Shown here: one piece after another, positions 38,800 to 47,203 of the stretch | Layout: each line of letters opens with the position of its first letter | Position numbering within the stretch: the stretch's first letter is position 1 | Assembly: GCF_024168645.1 (NCBI RefSeq) | Contig: NZ_JALJWF010000001.1 | Coordinates: 2,719,001-2,783,000, forward strand | Origin: Pseudomonas sp. GGS8 | Lineage (GTDB): Bacteria > Pseudomonadota > Gammaproteobacteria > Pseudomonadales > Pseudomonadaceae | Reading direction: 5' to 3' | Length of the DNA stretch: 64,000 nucleotides | Notes under the pieces: generated by a model | What the model was told of the DNA's origin: nothing | The model's database searches: none | The model's input: only the letters and a program-made list of their open reading frames with translations | Made by a program: the position numbers and the translations under genes

Positions 38800-41316
38800 A
38801 TGATTTCTTTGCCAATTGATGAAGTTTTACCCGCCCTGCGTGAAGCCCTCGCTACACGCCATGAAGCCGTGCTCGAAGCACCGCCCGGCGCCGGTAAAAC
38901 CACCCGGGTGCCGTTGGCCTTGCTCGACGAGCCGTGGCTGGCCGGGCAGACCATTCTGATGCTCGAACCGCGCCGGTTGGCGGCGCGGGCGGCGGCGGAG
39001 CGCTTGGCCAGTGAATTGGGGGAGAAGGTCGGCGAAACCGTGGGCTATCGCATTCGTCTCGACAGCAAGGTCGGCCCCAATACCCGCATCGAAGTGGTCA
39101 CCGAAGGCATCCTCACCCGGCGCCTGCAGGATGACCCGGCGCTGGACGGCGTGGGCTTGCTGATTTTTGACGAGTTCCACGAACGCAGTCTCGATGCCGA
39201 TCTGGCGCTGGCCCTGAGCCTGAATGGCCGGGAGCTGTTCCGCGACGATCAACCGCTGAAAATCCTCTTGATGTCGGCAACCCTGGAAGGCGAACGCCTG
39301 GCCGGGTTGCTGGATGATGCGCCGATCCTGCGCAGTGAAGGTCGCATGTACCCGGTGGCGATGCGCTGGGGCCGGCCGTTTCAGCCCGGTGAGTTCATCG
39401 AGCCAAAGGTGGTGCAGACCATCCTCGACGCGCTGAACGATGAAACCGGCAGCCTGCTGGTGTTCCTGCCGGGGCAGGCGGAGATTCGGCGGGTGCATCA
39501 ACAATTGGCCTATGCCTTGGGCGAGGGCACGCCGGTGTTGCTGTGCCCGTTGCACGGCGAACTGGACTTGGCGGCGCAGCGCGCGGCGATTGATCCGGCG
39601 CCTGCGGGCAAGCGCAAAGTGGTGCTGGCCACCAACATCGCCGAAACCAGCCTGACCATCAATGGCGTGCGCGTGGTGATCGATGCCGGGTTGGCGCGCG
39701 TGCCGCGTTTCGACCCCGGCAGCGGCATGACTCGCCTGGATACCCAACGGATCTCCAAAGCCAGTGCCACGCAGCGTGCAGGCCGGGCAGGGCGTTTGGA
39801 GCCCGGTGTGTGTTATCGCTTGTGGTCGCAGGATCAGCACGAGCAACTGGCGGCTTACGCCAGTGCGGAAATACTCTCGGCGGACCTTGCCGGGCTGGCC
39901 TTGCAACTCGGTCGTTGGGGCGTGACGCCGGGGCAGTTGGTTTGGCTCGATGTGCCTCCGGCAGCGGCTTATGCACAGGCCCAGGATCTGCTTGAGCGCT
40001 TGGGCGCGCTGGAGGGTGAAGCGCTGACCCGTCACGGTCAGGCCATGGCCGAACTGCCGGCCCATCCACGGATCGCCCATTTGCTGTTGCGTGGCCAGGC
40101 GCTCGGCCTGGCTGACATGGCCTGTAATGTCGCGGCACTGCTCGGTGAGCGCGATATCTTGCGTGGCGCTGGCGCGGATCTGCACAGCCGACTGGTGCTG
40201 TTATCCGGTGAAGAGCGGGCCGCTCGCGGTGCGCAGGGCGGTGTTCAACGGGCTCGGCAACTGGCGCGACAGTATCGCGGTTATTTGCGGGGCAAAGCGT
40301 CGGAGCCAGTCGGCGATCCGGATCATTCTCGCTGGCTCGGCGCGTTGCTGGCGTTGGCTTATCCCGATCGGGTCGCTCAACAGCGGCGGGCCGGTGGTGC
40401 TGAATATCGCCTGGCCAACGGTCGTGCGGCGTTGTTCGCCGAGGCAGACAGCCTGATGAAGCAACCGTGGCTGGTAATCGCCGATCTGGGCAGTCGTCAG
40501 GGCCAGCGTGAAGAACGGATTTATCTGGCGACGGATTTTGATCCGGCGCTGTTCGACTCCGTGCTGGCCGAACAGGTGCGCTGCGTTGATCAATTGGATT
40601 GGGATGAGCGCGAAGGCGTGCTGCGGGCCGAGCGTCAGCGCAAGGTCGGCGAGTTGATCCTCAGTCGCGAACCGCTGACCGGGCTCGACGAAAGCGCTCG
40701 CAGTCAGGCACTGGTGAATCTGGTGCGGCGCAAAGGCCTGGAGCTGTTGCCATGGACCCCGGAGCTGCGTCAGTGGCAGGCGCGGGTGGCGTTGTTGCGT
40801 CAGTTGGATGTCGCGGGCAAAGGCGAGAGCGAATGGCCGGACGTCAGCGACGCCGCACTGCTAAAAAGCCTTGAACACTGGCTGATGCCCTATCTGGGGA
40901 AAGTCTCGCGCCTCAGTCACTTCGCCAATCTGGACTTGTCGAGCATCGTCCATAACCTGTTGCCGTGGCCACTGCCGCAACGGCTGGATGAACTGGCGCC
41001 GCATCATTTAAGCGTGCCGTCGGGTTCATCGATTCGTCTGGATTACAGCGAGCAGCCACCGATTCTGGCGGTGCGGTTGCAGGAGTTGTTCGGCCTGGCC
41101 GAGACCCCGCGGATTGCCGGTGGGCGGCAAGTGGTGAAACTGCATCTGTTGTCCCCGGCGCGGCGACCGGTGCAGGTGACGCAGGATTTGGCGAACTTCT
41201 GGCGCAGTACGTATGCCGAAGTGAAGAAGGATTTGAAGGGGCGGTATCCGAAGCACTACTGGCCGGATGATCCGCTGGTGGCCGAGGCAACCGCGCGGAT
41301 CAAGCCCCGTAAATAA
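38800..41316 (+). CDS. hrpB: ATP-dependent RNA helicase HrpB
   Basis: An 838-residue DEAH-family helicase. Walker A in APPGAGKTTRVP (about residue 27-38), Asp124-E-F-H box in LIFDEFHERSLDADL, SAT in LLMSATLEG, motif V/VI in ATNIAETSLTINGV and QRAGRAGRLEPGVCYRLW, then helicase-associated domains and a C-terminal HrpB-specific region. HrpA/HrpB-type proteins act in RNA metabolism; for HrpB the substrate is unsettled and some members help surface attachment in plant pathogens. Confidence 0.95.
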   Translation: MISLPIDEVLPALREALATRHEAVLEAPPGAGKTTRVPLALLDEPWLAGQTILMLEPRRLAARAAAERLASELGEKVGETVGYRIRLDSKVGPNTRIEVVTEGILTRRLQDDPALDGVGLLIFDEFHERSLDADLALALSLNGRELFRDDQPLKILLMSATLEGERLAGLLDDAPILRSEGRMYPVAMRWGRPFQPGEFIEPKVVQTILDALNDETGSLLVFLPGQAEIRRVHQQLAYALGEGTPVLLCPLHGELDLAAQRAAIDPAPAGKRKVVLATNIAETSLTINGVRVVIDAGLARVPRFDPGSGMTRLDTQRISKASATQRAGRAGRLEPGVCYRLWSQDQHEQLAAYASAEILSADLAGLALQLGRWGVTPGQLVWLDVPPAAAYAQAQDLLERLGALEGEALTRHGQAMAELPAHPRIAHLLLRGQALGLADMACNVAALLGERDILRGAGADLHSRLVLLSGEERAARGAQGGVQRARQLARQYRGYLRGKASEPVGDPDHSRWLGALLALAYPDRVAQQRRAGGAEYRLANGRAALFAEADSLMKQPWLVIADLGSRQGQREERIYLATDFDPALFDSVLAEQVRCVDQLDWDEREGVLRAERQRKVGELILSREPLTGLDESARSQALVNLVRRKGLELLPWTPELRQWQARVALLRQLDVAGKGESEWPDVSDAALLKSLEHWLMPYLGKVSRLSHFANLDLSSIVHNLLPWPLPQRLDELAPHHLSVPSGSSIRLDYSEQPPILAVRLQELFGLAETPRIAGGRQVVKLHLLSPARRPVQVTQDLANFWRSTYAEVKKDLKGRYPKHYWPDDPLVAEATARIKPRK

Positions 41317-41345
41317 TACCGACGGCCTAGAGTTGCGAAGGGGCC

Positions 41346-41478
41346 TGTGGCGAGGGGGCTTGCCCCCGTTGGGCAGCGTAGCAGCCCCAAACCCTGCCAC
41401 CTCATTTCGTCAGGCACACCGCATTAACCAGTTTTACGACTGCTTCGCAGTCGAACGGGGGCAAGCCCCCTCGCCACA
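41346..41478. repeat. REP doublet
   Basis: TGTGGCGAGGGGGCTTGCCC starts at 41346 and an inverted GGGGGCAAGCCCCCTCGCCA copy ends at 41478, between the convergent hrpB and exonuclease-fold genes. Confidence 0.87.
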
Positions 41479-41504
41479 AAGGCTTGGCATTGTGTCAGAT
41501 GAGT

Positions 41505-42584
41505 TTAAGGCGCGGCCGGCAACAGAAACCGCGCAATCACCGGCAAGTGATCGGAAATGCGCAATGTATCGTCCTGCCGCACCCGCGCTTCGACCCGTTT
41601 GATGCGCGGGCTGTAAAACAGGTAGTCGACGGTCCGGTCCGGCCCGCTCAAGCCGGGATCGTTCGGGTAATGGGTCAACCATTGCGCCCGGTCGATACCG
41701 CTGGCTTCGTTATTGGTGGGGATCATCGGGTATTTGTCCCACAGCACATGCAGCGCGCTGTCGGCAGAGTAGGGCGTGCGTTGCTCGGCGGGCAGGCGTT
41801 GATACTGGCCCAGCGGCAGCAGGTTGAAATCACCACCGATCAACCACGGCGTGCCGCGGCTTTCGAAACTGTCGAGCACCTTGGCCACGGCGGTCACTTG
41901 GGTTTGCAAGGTGTCGTCGAGCTGGCTGGCGCGGTCCAGATGGGTGTTGAGCACGGCCATCTGGCCGCCGTCGTTCAATGGCAGGTACGTGACCAGCAAG
42001 GCGTTTTTCGGTTTGAACTGACGGCTGATGAGGTTGGCCGGCGCGACCGGTAATTGCAGGCGTTCGGCGTGTTCGATCCGGTAGCGGCTCAGGGTTGCCA
42101 ATTGCCGGCCAACGCTACCGAAAATGTGCGGTTCAGGCACGAAGTCGGCTTTCCAGTCGAAGGCTTGAGCGGTGCATGGATACAGGTCGGTGACCCGATC
42201 CTGAAGCAATTTGAACTGGTTCTGGTAGTCGCTGGCCTTGGCGCCGTCATCGAGTTCCTGCAACAGCACGATGTCCGGTTGCTCGTCGCGAATCACCCGC
42301 GCCACTTCGTCGAGGCTGAAAGCCATGTCTTCAGGTGTAGGGGTTTCGTCGTCTCCTGCGGCCAGGTCGTTCCAGAACACGTAGCGCTTGCCGGCCAGAT
42401 ACTGGACGTTCCAGGTCATCACCTTCAACGCCTGACCGGGCACCAGCGTCGGCGCCTGGGCGTTGCAACTGACCGGCAGCGCTTCCTTGGCGTCGGGGCG
42501 CCAGGTCAGGCTGTAGATCAGCAATGCAATCAGGCCGATGGCGATCAGCAGGCCCAGCAGGGTGTAGCGCAGTAGACGGGGCAT
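41505..42584 (-). CDS. Membrane-anchored endonuclease/exonuclease/phosphatase-family protein
   Basis: A 359-residue protein with one N-terminal membrane segment (LLRYTLLGLLIAIGLIALLI) and a C-terminal EEP domain. Catalytic blocks: KVMTWNVQYLAG, DIVLLQELDDGA, LNTHLDRASQLDD, LIGGDFNLLPLG and RISDHLPVIARFLL. Domain position suggests it acts outside the cytoplasm on nucleic acid or a phosphoester; substrate unknown. The ATG at 42584 puts the membrane segment at the N-terminus. Confidence 0.87.
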   Translation of the reverse strand: MPRLLRYTLLGLLIAIGLIALLIYSLTWRPDAKEALPVSCNAQAPTLVPGQALKVMTWNVQYLAGKRYVFWNDLAAGDDETPTPEDMAFSLDEVARVIRDEQPDIVLLQELDDGAKASDYQNQFKLLQDRVTDLYPCTAQAFDWKADFVPEPHIFGSVGRQLATLSRYRIEHAERLQLPVAPANLISRQFKPKNALLVTYLPLNDGGQMAVLNTHLDRASQLDDTLQTQVTAVAKVLDSFESRGTPWLIGGDFNLLPLGQYQRLPAEQRTPYSADSALHVLWDKYPMIPTNNEASGIDRAQWLTHYPNDPGLSGPDRTVDYLFYSPRIKRVEARVRQDDTLRISDHLPVIARFLLPAAP

Positions 42585-42658
42585 GGCTCGGCTTATCGCG
42601 TTACAAGATTGACCCCGAGCATAACCGACAGCAGCGCCAAAGCCCAAGGGTAGAGCGG

Positions 42659-43333
42659 TCAGAGCCGCTCATCAGATTTCTCGGGTGCATCGGCGATCAG
42701 CATGAACAAACGGAACAGCACCACGCTGGTGAACAGCTGCAGGAAGCTGTGGGCGCTGTCGATCAGCAGCGAGATCACCGGGTTTTGCGGGTCAGGGTAA
42801 ACCGCCAGCGTCGCCCCCTTGAGCACCCACAGCGGGCCCATCACACAGAGAATGCACACCAGAATGCGCATGAAGTGCCCGCGGGTCAGGCGCAGGCTTT
42901 CCTTCATCGCCGCCAGCGGTGCCAGGCCGCGTAGCACCAGCAGGTACTCGCCGAACGCCAGTGTCACCATCAGCCAGATGCCCGGCAGGAAATACAGTGA
43001 CAGGCCGATCAGGATCAGCAGGGTATTAAGGGCGGTCAGCACGGCGAAGCGCGGCCACAGGGTCGCGGCGCTCGCCAGCAGGTCGCGGGTACGCGGCGAT
43101 TCACCGCGGCTGCGGGCATCGAGGAACAGGATCAGCGCGGCGGTGTACAGCGGATACACCAGCAAGCCGACAATCACACTGATGCCGGCGAAACTGTCCG
43201 GCCCGGTGGAGTGGTCGACCACTTGTTGCAGCAGCGCCTCGACAATCACCAGCGGCAGGCACAGCTGCACGATCTGGCCCAGATTGCGTTTGAAGAAATA
43301 CAGAGAGTCACGCAGTACATCGAACGAATTCAT
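42659..43333 (-). CDS. yciC: YciC-family inner-membrane protein
   Basis: A 224-residue polytopic protein of the YciC (UPF0259) family with about five or six membrane segments (e.g. IVQLCLPLVIVEALLQQVV, GLLVYPLYTAALILFLDA, FAVLTALNTLLILIGLSLYF, ILVCILCVMGPLWVL). The family is uncharacterised. The loop DARSRGESPRTRDLLA is typical. Divergent from the DUF2076 gene. Confidence 0.85.
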   Translation of the reverse strand: MNSFDVLRDSLYFFKRNLGQIVQLCLPLVIVEALLQQVVDHSTGPDSFAGISVIVGLLVYPLYTAALILFLDARSRGESPRTRDLLASAATLWPRFAVLTALNTLLILIGLSLYFLPGIWLMVTLAFGEYLLVLRGLAPLAAMKESLRLTRGHFMRILVCILCVMGPLWVLKGATLAVYPDPQNPVISLLIDSAHSFLQLFTSVVLFRLFMLIADAPEKSDERL

Positions 43334-43456
43334 CAGTCGGTATCGCAGGTTGAAAGCAGTGCCTCACTTTAACCGATCAAACCCTTCGGGGCACAAACGT
43401 AAACGTTCGGTAAAGGTCATTGAAACATCCTGTATCAGCCCCATTACTGGTGAGCA

Positions 43457-43477
43457 CCTTATCCACTGTGGGTAAGG
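43457..43477. promoter_or_regulatory. Palindrome made of two DnaA-box-like sequences
   Basis: CCTTATCCAC T GTGGGTAAGG is an inverted repeat with one mismatch, composed of TTATCCACT and (opposite strand) TTACCCACA. It is centred between the divergent yciC and DUF2076 genes, so an operator is plausible; the rest of this 177-bp gap shows nothing else. Confidence 0.45.
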
Positions 43478-43510
43478 GCAACGATATTCCCGGCAATCTA
43501 CGAGGTCGCC

Positions 43511-44287
43511 ATGAACAGCGAAGAACAAACCCTGATCGATGGACTGTTTTCCCGGCTGCAACAGGCCGAAACGGACTCAGCCCCGCGCGACGCCCAGGCC
43601 GAAGCGCGGATCAAGGAGCACCTGACTCGCCAGCCAGCGGCGGGCTATTTCATGACCCAGGCGATTCTGGTGCAAGAGGCAGCCATCAAGAGCCTCGACG
43701 AACAGAACAAGCAACTCACCCAACAAGTCCAGCAATTGCAGGCCGAACTGCAACAGGCCAAGGCGCAGGCAGCCGCGCCGGCACCGAGCAGCGGCGGCTT
43801 TTTGTCGAGCATCTTCGGGGGTAGCTCCCGTGACCCGCAACCTGCACCGACTCAAAGCGCAGCCCCCTCAAATGGCGGCTGGCGTGAACCGGGGCAGCCA
43901 TCGTTCAGCTCGCAGCCGCCGCAAAACTTCGGCGCTCCACCTGCTCAGCAGAATTTCGGAGCGCCGCCTCAGCAGAATTACGCACCGCAACAGCCTGTCG
44001 GCAGTGGTTTCCTCGGTGGTGCGTTGAAAACGGCAGCGGGCGTGGCCGGTGGCGTGATGCTGGCGCAAGGCATCAGCAGCCTGTTCCATCACAATCAGCA
44101 GCCGGAAGTGGTTGAAGTCATCAAGGAAGAACCGGCCAAGGTCAACGATCAGAGCGACAGCAGCGGTTGGGGCAATGATCAACGCGTGGCTGACAACTCC
44201 AGCGATCAGGGCGGTTTCACCGACGCGAATTACGAGGATGACAGTTCATCGTTCTTCGGCGGTGACGACGACGATTCTTTCATCTGA
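43511..44287 (+). CDS. DUF2076 family protein
   Basis: A 258-residue soluble protein. The N-terminus (MNSEEQTLIDGLFSRLQQAE) and a coiled coil at about residues 55-90 (LDEQNKQLTQQVQQLQAELQ) mark DUF2076. The middle is Gln/Pro/Ala/Phe-rich and disordered, then a Gly/Ala hydrophobic patch (GGALKTAAGVAGGVMLAQGI), then a very acidic C-terminus (FFGGDDDDSFI). Similar proteins are annotated as periplasmic ligand-binding sensors without experiment; there is no signal peptide here. Function unknown. Confidence 0.85.
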   Translation: MNSEEQTLIDGLFSRLQQAETDSAPRDAQAEARIKEHLTRQPAAGYFMTQAILVQEAAIKSLDEQNKQLTQQVQQLQAELQQAKAQAAAPAPSSGGFLSSIFGGSSRDPQPAPTQSAAPSNGGWREPGQPSFSSQPPQNFGAPPAQQNFGAPPQQNYAPQQPVGSGFLGGALKTAAGVAGGVMLAQGISSLFHHNQQPEVVEVIKEEPAKVNDQSDSSGWGNDQRVADNSSDQGGFTDANYEDDSSSFFGGDDDDSFI

Positions 44288-44299
44288 CACACCATTCGT

Positions 44300-44321
44300 C
44301 CGGGGCGCGATGGCGCTCCGG
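44300..44321 (+). other. Hairpin after the DUF2076 gene
   Basis: CCGGGGCGC and GCGCTCCGG form a 9-bp stem with one G-T pair and a GATG loop, 13 bases after the stop. No T-run; probable 3'-end structure. Confidence 0.4.
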
Positions 44322-44446
44322 GCCGATTATTCGCGGAACTATCGTTCTGGCTGGCATACTGGGCGACTTTTCGGGCCTGGTGCCTGATCCAGCCCGCGCG
44401 CCTGTGCGCCAAGACCCCGCGCGCCAGCGCGCTGAGAGGATGTGCG

Positions 44447-44926
44447 GTGAAAAGAATCGCAGTGTTCGTCGATGTCCAGAACCTCTATTACACCGTGCGT
44501 CAGGCCTATGGTTGCCACTTCAACTATGCCGCTTTGTGGGCTGACGTCAGCAAACAAGGGCAGATCGTCGAGGCCTATGCCTATGCGATCGATCGTGGCG
44601 ACAGTAAGCAGCAGCAGTTCCAGCAGATCCTGCGCAATCTCGGCTTCATCGTGAAGCTCAAGCCCTACATCCAGCGCAGCGATGGCTCGGCCAAAGGCGA
44701 CTGGGACGTGGGTATCACCCTCGACATCATGGACGCCGCCGATCATGTCGACGAAGTGGTGCTGGCCTCTGGCGACGGTGATTTCGACATGCTGCTGGAG
44801 CGCATCATTGCCAAGCACGGCGTGCAAGCGGTGGCCTACGGCGTGCCGGGGCTGACGGCCAATTCGCTGATCCGCGCCGCCAGTCGTTATGTGCCGATCG
44901 AAGGCGCGTTGCTGCTCAAGAATTGA
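44447..44926 (+). CDS. NYN-domain (LabA-like) protein
   Basis: A 159-residue NYN/PIN-fold protein with the expected acidic triad: RIAVFVDVQNLYYT at the N-terminus, GDWDVGITLDIMDAA and VVLASGDGDFDMLLERII. NYN domains are predicted metal-dependent RNases. GTG start with AGAGGA six bases upstream. The next gene, a 3'-5' exonuclease, starts 22 bases after its stop, suggesting a shared transcript and possibly a joint nucleic-acid processing role. Confidence 0.87.
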   Translation: MKRIAVFVDVQNLYYTVRQAYGCHFNYAALWADVSKQGQIVEAYAYAIDRGDSKQQQFQQILRNLGFIVKLKPYIQRSDGSAKGDWDVGITLDIMDAADHVDEVVLASGDGDFDMLLERIIAKHGVQAVAYGVPGLTANSLIRAASRYVPIEGALLLKN

Positions 44927-44948
44927 TTTTTACGGAGTTGAAACAGGT

Positions 44949-45560
44949 TTGGAACGCATAGCAGTCATCGACTTTGAGACCACCGGGATCTCCCCGAGCA
45001 GCAGCTGCCGGGCCACGGAAATTGCCGTGGTGATTCTTGAACAGGGGCGCATCGTCGAGCGTTACCAAAGCCTGATGAACGCGGGCGTGCGGGTACCTGC
45101 CTTCATCGAACAACTGACCGGCATCAGCAACGCCATGCTGCGCACCGCGCCTTCGGCCGAGCAAGTGATGAACGAGGTCAACGAATTCGTCGGCATCACA
45201 CCGCTGCTGGCGCACAACGCTGCGTTCGACCAGAAGTTCTGGGACTACGAGCTCGGGCGGATCAAGCGCACACGCTTGCAGAACTTTGCCTGCTCGCTGT
45301 TACTCGCCCGCCGCCTGATGCCCGCCGCGCCGAACCACAAACTCGGCACCCTCACCACCTTCGCCAGCCTGCCCGATACCGGCAAGGCTCACCGGGCCAT
45401 GGCCGACGCGGAAATGGCGGCCAACCTGACGGCGCATCTGGCCCAGGAGTTGTGGCAAAAGCACGGGTTGCGTGAGTTGTCCCATGATTTGTTGTGCAGC
45501 TTGCAGAAAGTGCCGGCGGCGAAGATCAATGAGCATCTGAAGCGGCATCGTGGGTTCTGA
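44949..45560 (+). CDS. DEDDh 3'-5' exonuclease
   Basis: A 203-residue RNase T/DnaQ-fold exonuclease. The acidic residues are in AVIDFETTGIS (Asp and Glu), LLAHNAAFDQKFWDYEL (Asp) and KAHRAMADAEMAANLTA (His and Asp). The TTG start at 44949 gives LERIAVIDFETTG, the family's usual N-terminus; upstream in-frame codons read through the end of the NYN gene. GGAG lies 11 bases ahead, and the rare TTG start implies modest translation. Confidence 0.87.
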   Translation: MERIAVIDFETTGISPSSSCRATEIAVVILEQGRIVERYQSLMNAGVRVPAFIEQLTGISNAMLRTAPSAEQVMNEVNEFVGITPLLAHNAAFDQKFWDYELGRIKRTRLQNFACSLLLARRLMPAAPNHKLGTLTTFASLPDTGKAHRAMADAEMAANLTAHLAQELWQKHGLRELSHDLLCSLQKVPAAKINEHLKRHRGF

Positions 45561-45573
45561 GTCGAACCTAAAC

Positions 45574-45588
45574 CCTGTGGGAGCTTGG
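45574..45588. repeat. REP remnant
   Basis: CCTGTGGGAGCTTGG is the outer part of a REP element with no inverted partner, squeezed between two convergent genes. Confidence 0.45.
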
Positions 45589-45592
45589 CACA

Positions 45593-46048
45593 TCACGCTT
45601 TGCCATTCCCCTCCAGTTGCCCTAACGGCACCCGCTTCTCGATGGCGCTGGACAACACAATCGAGGTCTTGCTGAACCCGAACGTGGCAATCCGGTTGAT
45701 CAACTCTTCCAGCTCCGGCATCGAGCCCACCGCCGCTTGCATGATCACGCACGGATCACCGGTGACGCGATGGCACTCGGTCAGCTGTGGGATTTTGATC
45801 AGTTCGTCGTAGGTTTTCTGGTTACCGTGCTGGTTCAGGCGCAGTTCGATGACGCACTGGATCGGCAGGCCGATCTTGGACATGTCGACTTTCGCCTGGT
45901 AACCGGTGATCACCCCACAGGCCTCAAGTTTGGCGACGCGTTCGGCCACTGCCGGAGCGGACAGGTTCACCTTGCGCGCCAGATCGGCGTAGGACGCACG
46001 ACCGTTTTCCAACAGGGCGCTGAGGAGCATGCGGTCGTATTTGTCCAT
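45593..46048 (-). CDS. Lrp/AsnC-family transcriptional regulator
   Basis: A 151-residue regulator: winged helix MDKYDRMLLSALLENGRASY with recognition part VNLSAPAVAERVAKLEACGV, and a RAM domain (CHRVTGDPCVIMQAAVGSMP). The signal it senses is unknown. Divergent from yedA with a 163-bp gap that contains a long inverted repeat; control of the exporter gene is likely. Confidence 0.92.
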   Translation of the reverse strand: MDKYDRMLLSALLENGRASYADLARKVNLSAPAVAERVAKLEACGVITGYQAKVDMSKIGLPIQCVIELRLNQHGNQKTYDELIKIPQLTECHRVTGDPCVIMQAAVGSMPELEELINRIATFGFSKTSIVLSSAIEKRVPLGQLEGNGKA

Positions 46049-46087
46049 CGTGGCATTCCTGAAAAATGACTGACTTTCGAAAGCACG

Positions 46088-46137
46088 GTTTATAGCGTCG
46101 AACTCCGTGTTTTGAAAAGTGTGCCGGCGCTATAAAC
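46088..46137. promoter_or_regulatory. Widely spaced 10-bp inverted repeat (regulator operator)
   Basis: GTTTATAGCG at 46088-46097 and CGCTATAAAC at 46128-46137 are exact reverse complements whose starts are 40 bp apart, about four helical turns, in the gap between the divergent AsnC regulator and yedA. This fits two dimers of an Lrp-type regulator on one DNA face. Confidence 0.6.
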
Positions 46138-46211
46138 AGGTTTTGTAGCTTATTTTCCGTGGTTGGCCTTTCTAGAATAGCTGCTCTCTTTGTCTTGTTC
46201 TCGAGCTGCCC

Positions 46212-47138
46212 ATGCCTGGCCTACGCCGTTTTTCCTTACCGCTGATCGCTGCTTTTTTCGCGCTGTACGTGATTTGGGGATCGACCTACCTGGTGATTCG
46301 AATCGGCGTGCAGTACTGGCCGCCGTTGTTGCTCGCCGGTATCCGCTTCGTGATCGCCGGAACGTTGATGTACGCGTACCTGCGCTGGCGTGGGGCACCG
46401 GCACCGACCTGGGCGCAGTGGAAAGCGGCGGGGATCATCGGGATCTTGCTGCTGACGTGCGGTAACGGTGCGGTGAGCGTCGCCGAGCATACGGGCGTGG
46501 CCTCTGGCGTGGCCGCGCTGGCGGTGGCGACGGTGCCGCTGTTTACCTTGCTGTGCGGATATTTCTGGGGCGCGCGTAATACCCGTCTCGAATGGGCCGG
46601 GATTGTGCTCGGGCTGATCGGCATTGCCATGCTCAACCTCGGTTCAAACCTGCAGTCGAGCCCGTTGGGCGCGGCATTGTTGGTGTTCGCGGCGGCGTCC
46701 TGGGCCTTCGGCTCGGTGTGGAGCAAACACTTGCCGTTGCCTCAAGGCGCGATGGCCAGTGCCGTGGAAATGCTGGTGGGCGGCGTGGTGTTGCTGATCG
46801 GCAGCGCGGCGAGCGGCGAGCGTCTCGAAAGTCTGCCGCCGATCGAAGGCTGGGCGGCGCTGGCGTACCTGACGATTTTCGGTTCGATCATTGCCTTCAA
46901 TGCCTACATGTACCTGCTGAAACATGTGCGTCCGGCGGCGGCCACCAGTTATGCCTACGTCAACCCGGCGGTGGCGGTGTTGCTGGGGATCGTATTTGTT
47001 GGCGAGACCATCGGTATCGAGGAGGCGCTGGCCATGGCGGTGATCATCAGTGCCGTGGTGTTGATCGGGATGCCGCAGTGGCGCCGTGCTGCAGATCGGC
47101 CTGCCGCAGTGGTGCCGACAGAATCCCGCGCGAATTAG
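46212..47138 (+). CDS. yedA: Drug/metabolite exporter YedA (EamA family)
   Basis: A 308-residue, ten-segment DMT permease with two EamA repeats. Strong agreement with E. coli YedA: FFALYVIWGSTYLVIRIGV, VAEHTGVASGVAALAVATVP, AASWAFGSVWSKHLPLP and FGSIIAFNAYMYLLKHVRPA. Substrate unknown; amino acids or their analogues would fit the divergent AsnC-type regulator. TAGAAT at 46173-46178 is a possible -10 sequence. Confidence 0.9.
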   Translation: MPGLRRFSLPLIAAFFALYVIWGSTYLVIRIGVQYWPPLLLAGIRFVIAGTLMYAYLRWRGAPAPTWAQWKAAGIIGILLLTCGNGAVSVAEHTGVASGVAALAVATVPLFTLLCGYFWGARNTRLEWAGIVLGLIGIAMLNLGSNLQSSPLGAALLVFAAASWAFGSVWSKHLPLPQGAMASAVEMLVGGVVLLIGSAASGERLESLPPIEGWAALAYLTIFGSIIAFNAYMYLLKHVRPAAATSYAYVNPAVAVLLGIVFVGETIGIEEALAMAVIISAVVLIGMPQWRRAADRPAAVVPTESRAN

Positions 47139-47203
47139 GGTAAACTGCGCGCCATTGCACACTTGTTTCGCACAATCGCGCTGATTTTTCCTACGGTACT
47201 CCC

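Noticed and set aside
41505..42584. Sphingomyelinase or toxin assignment for the EEP-fold protein
   Set aside because: Motifs identify only the superfamily; there is a membrane anchor rather than a secretion signal and nothing specific to a toxin.
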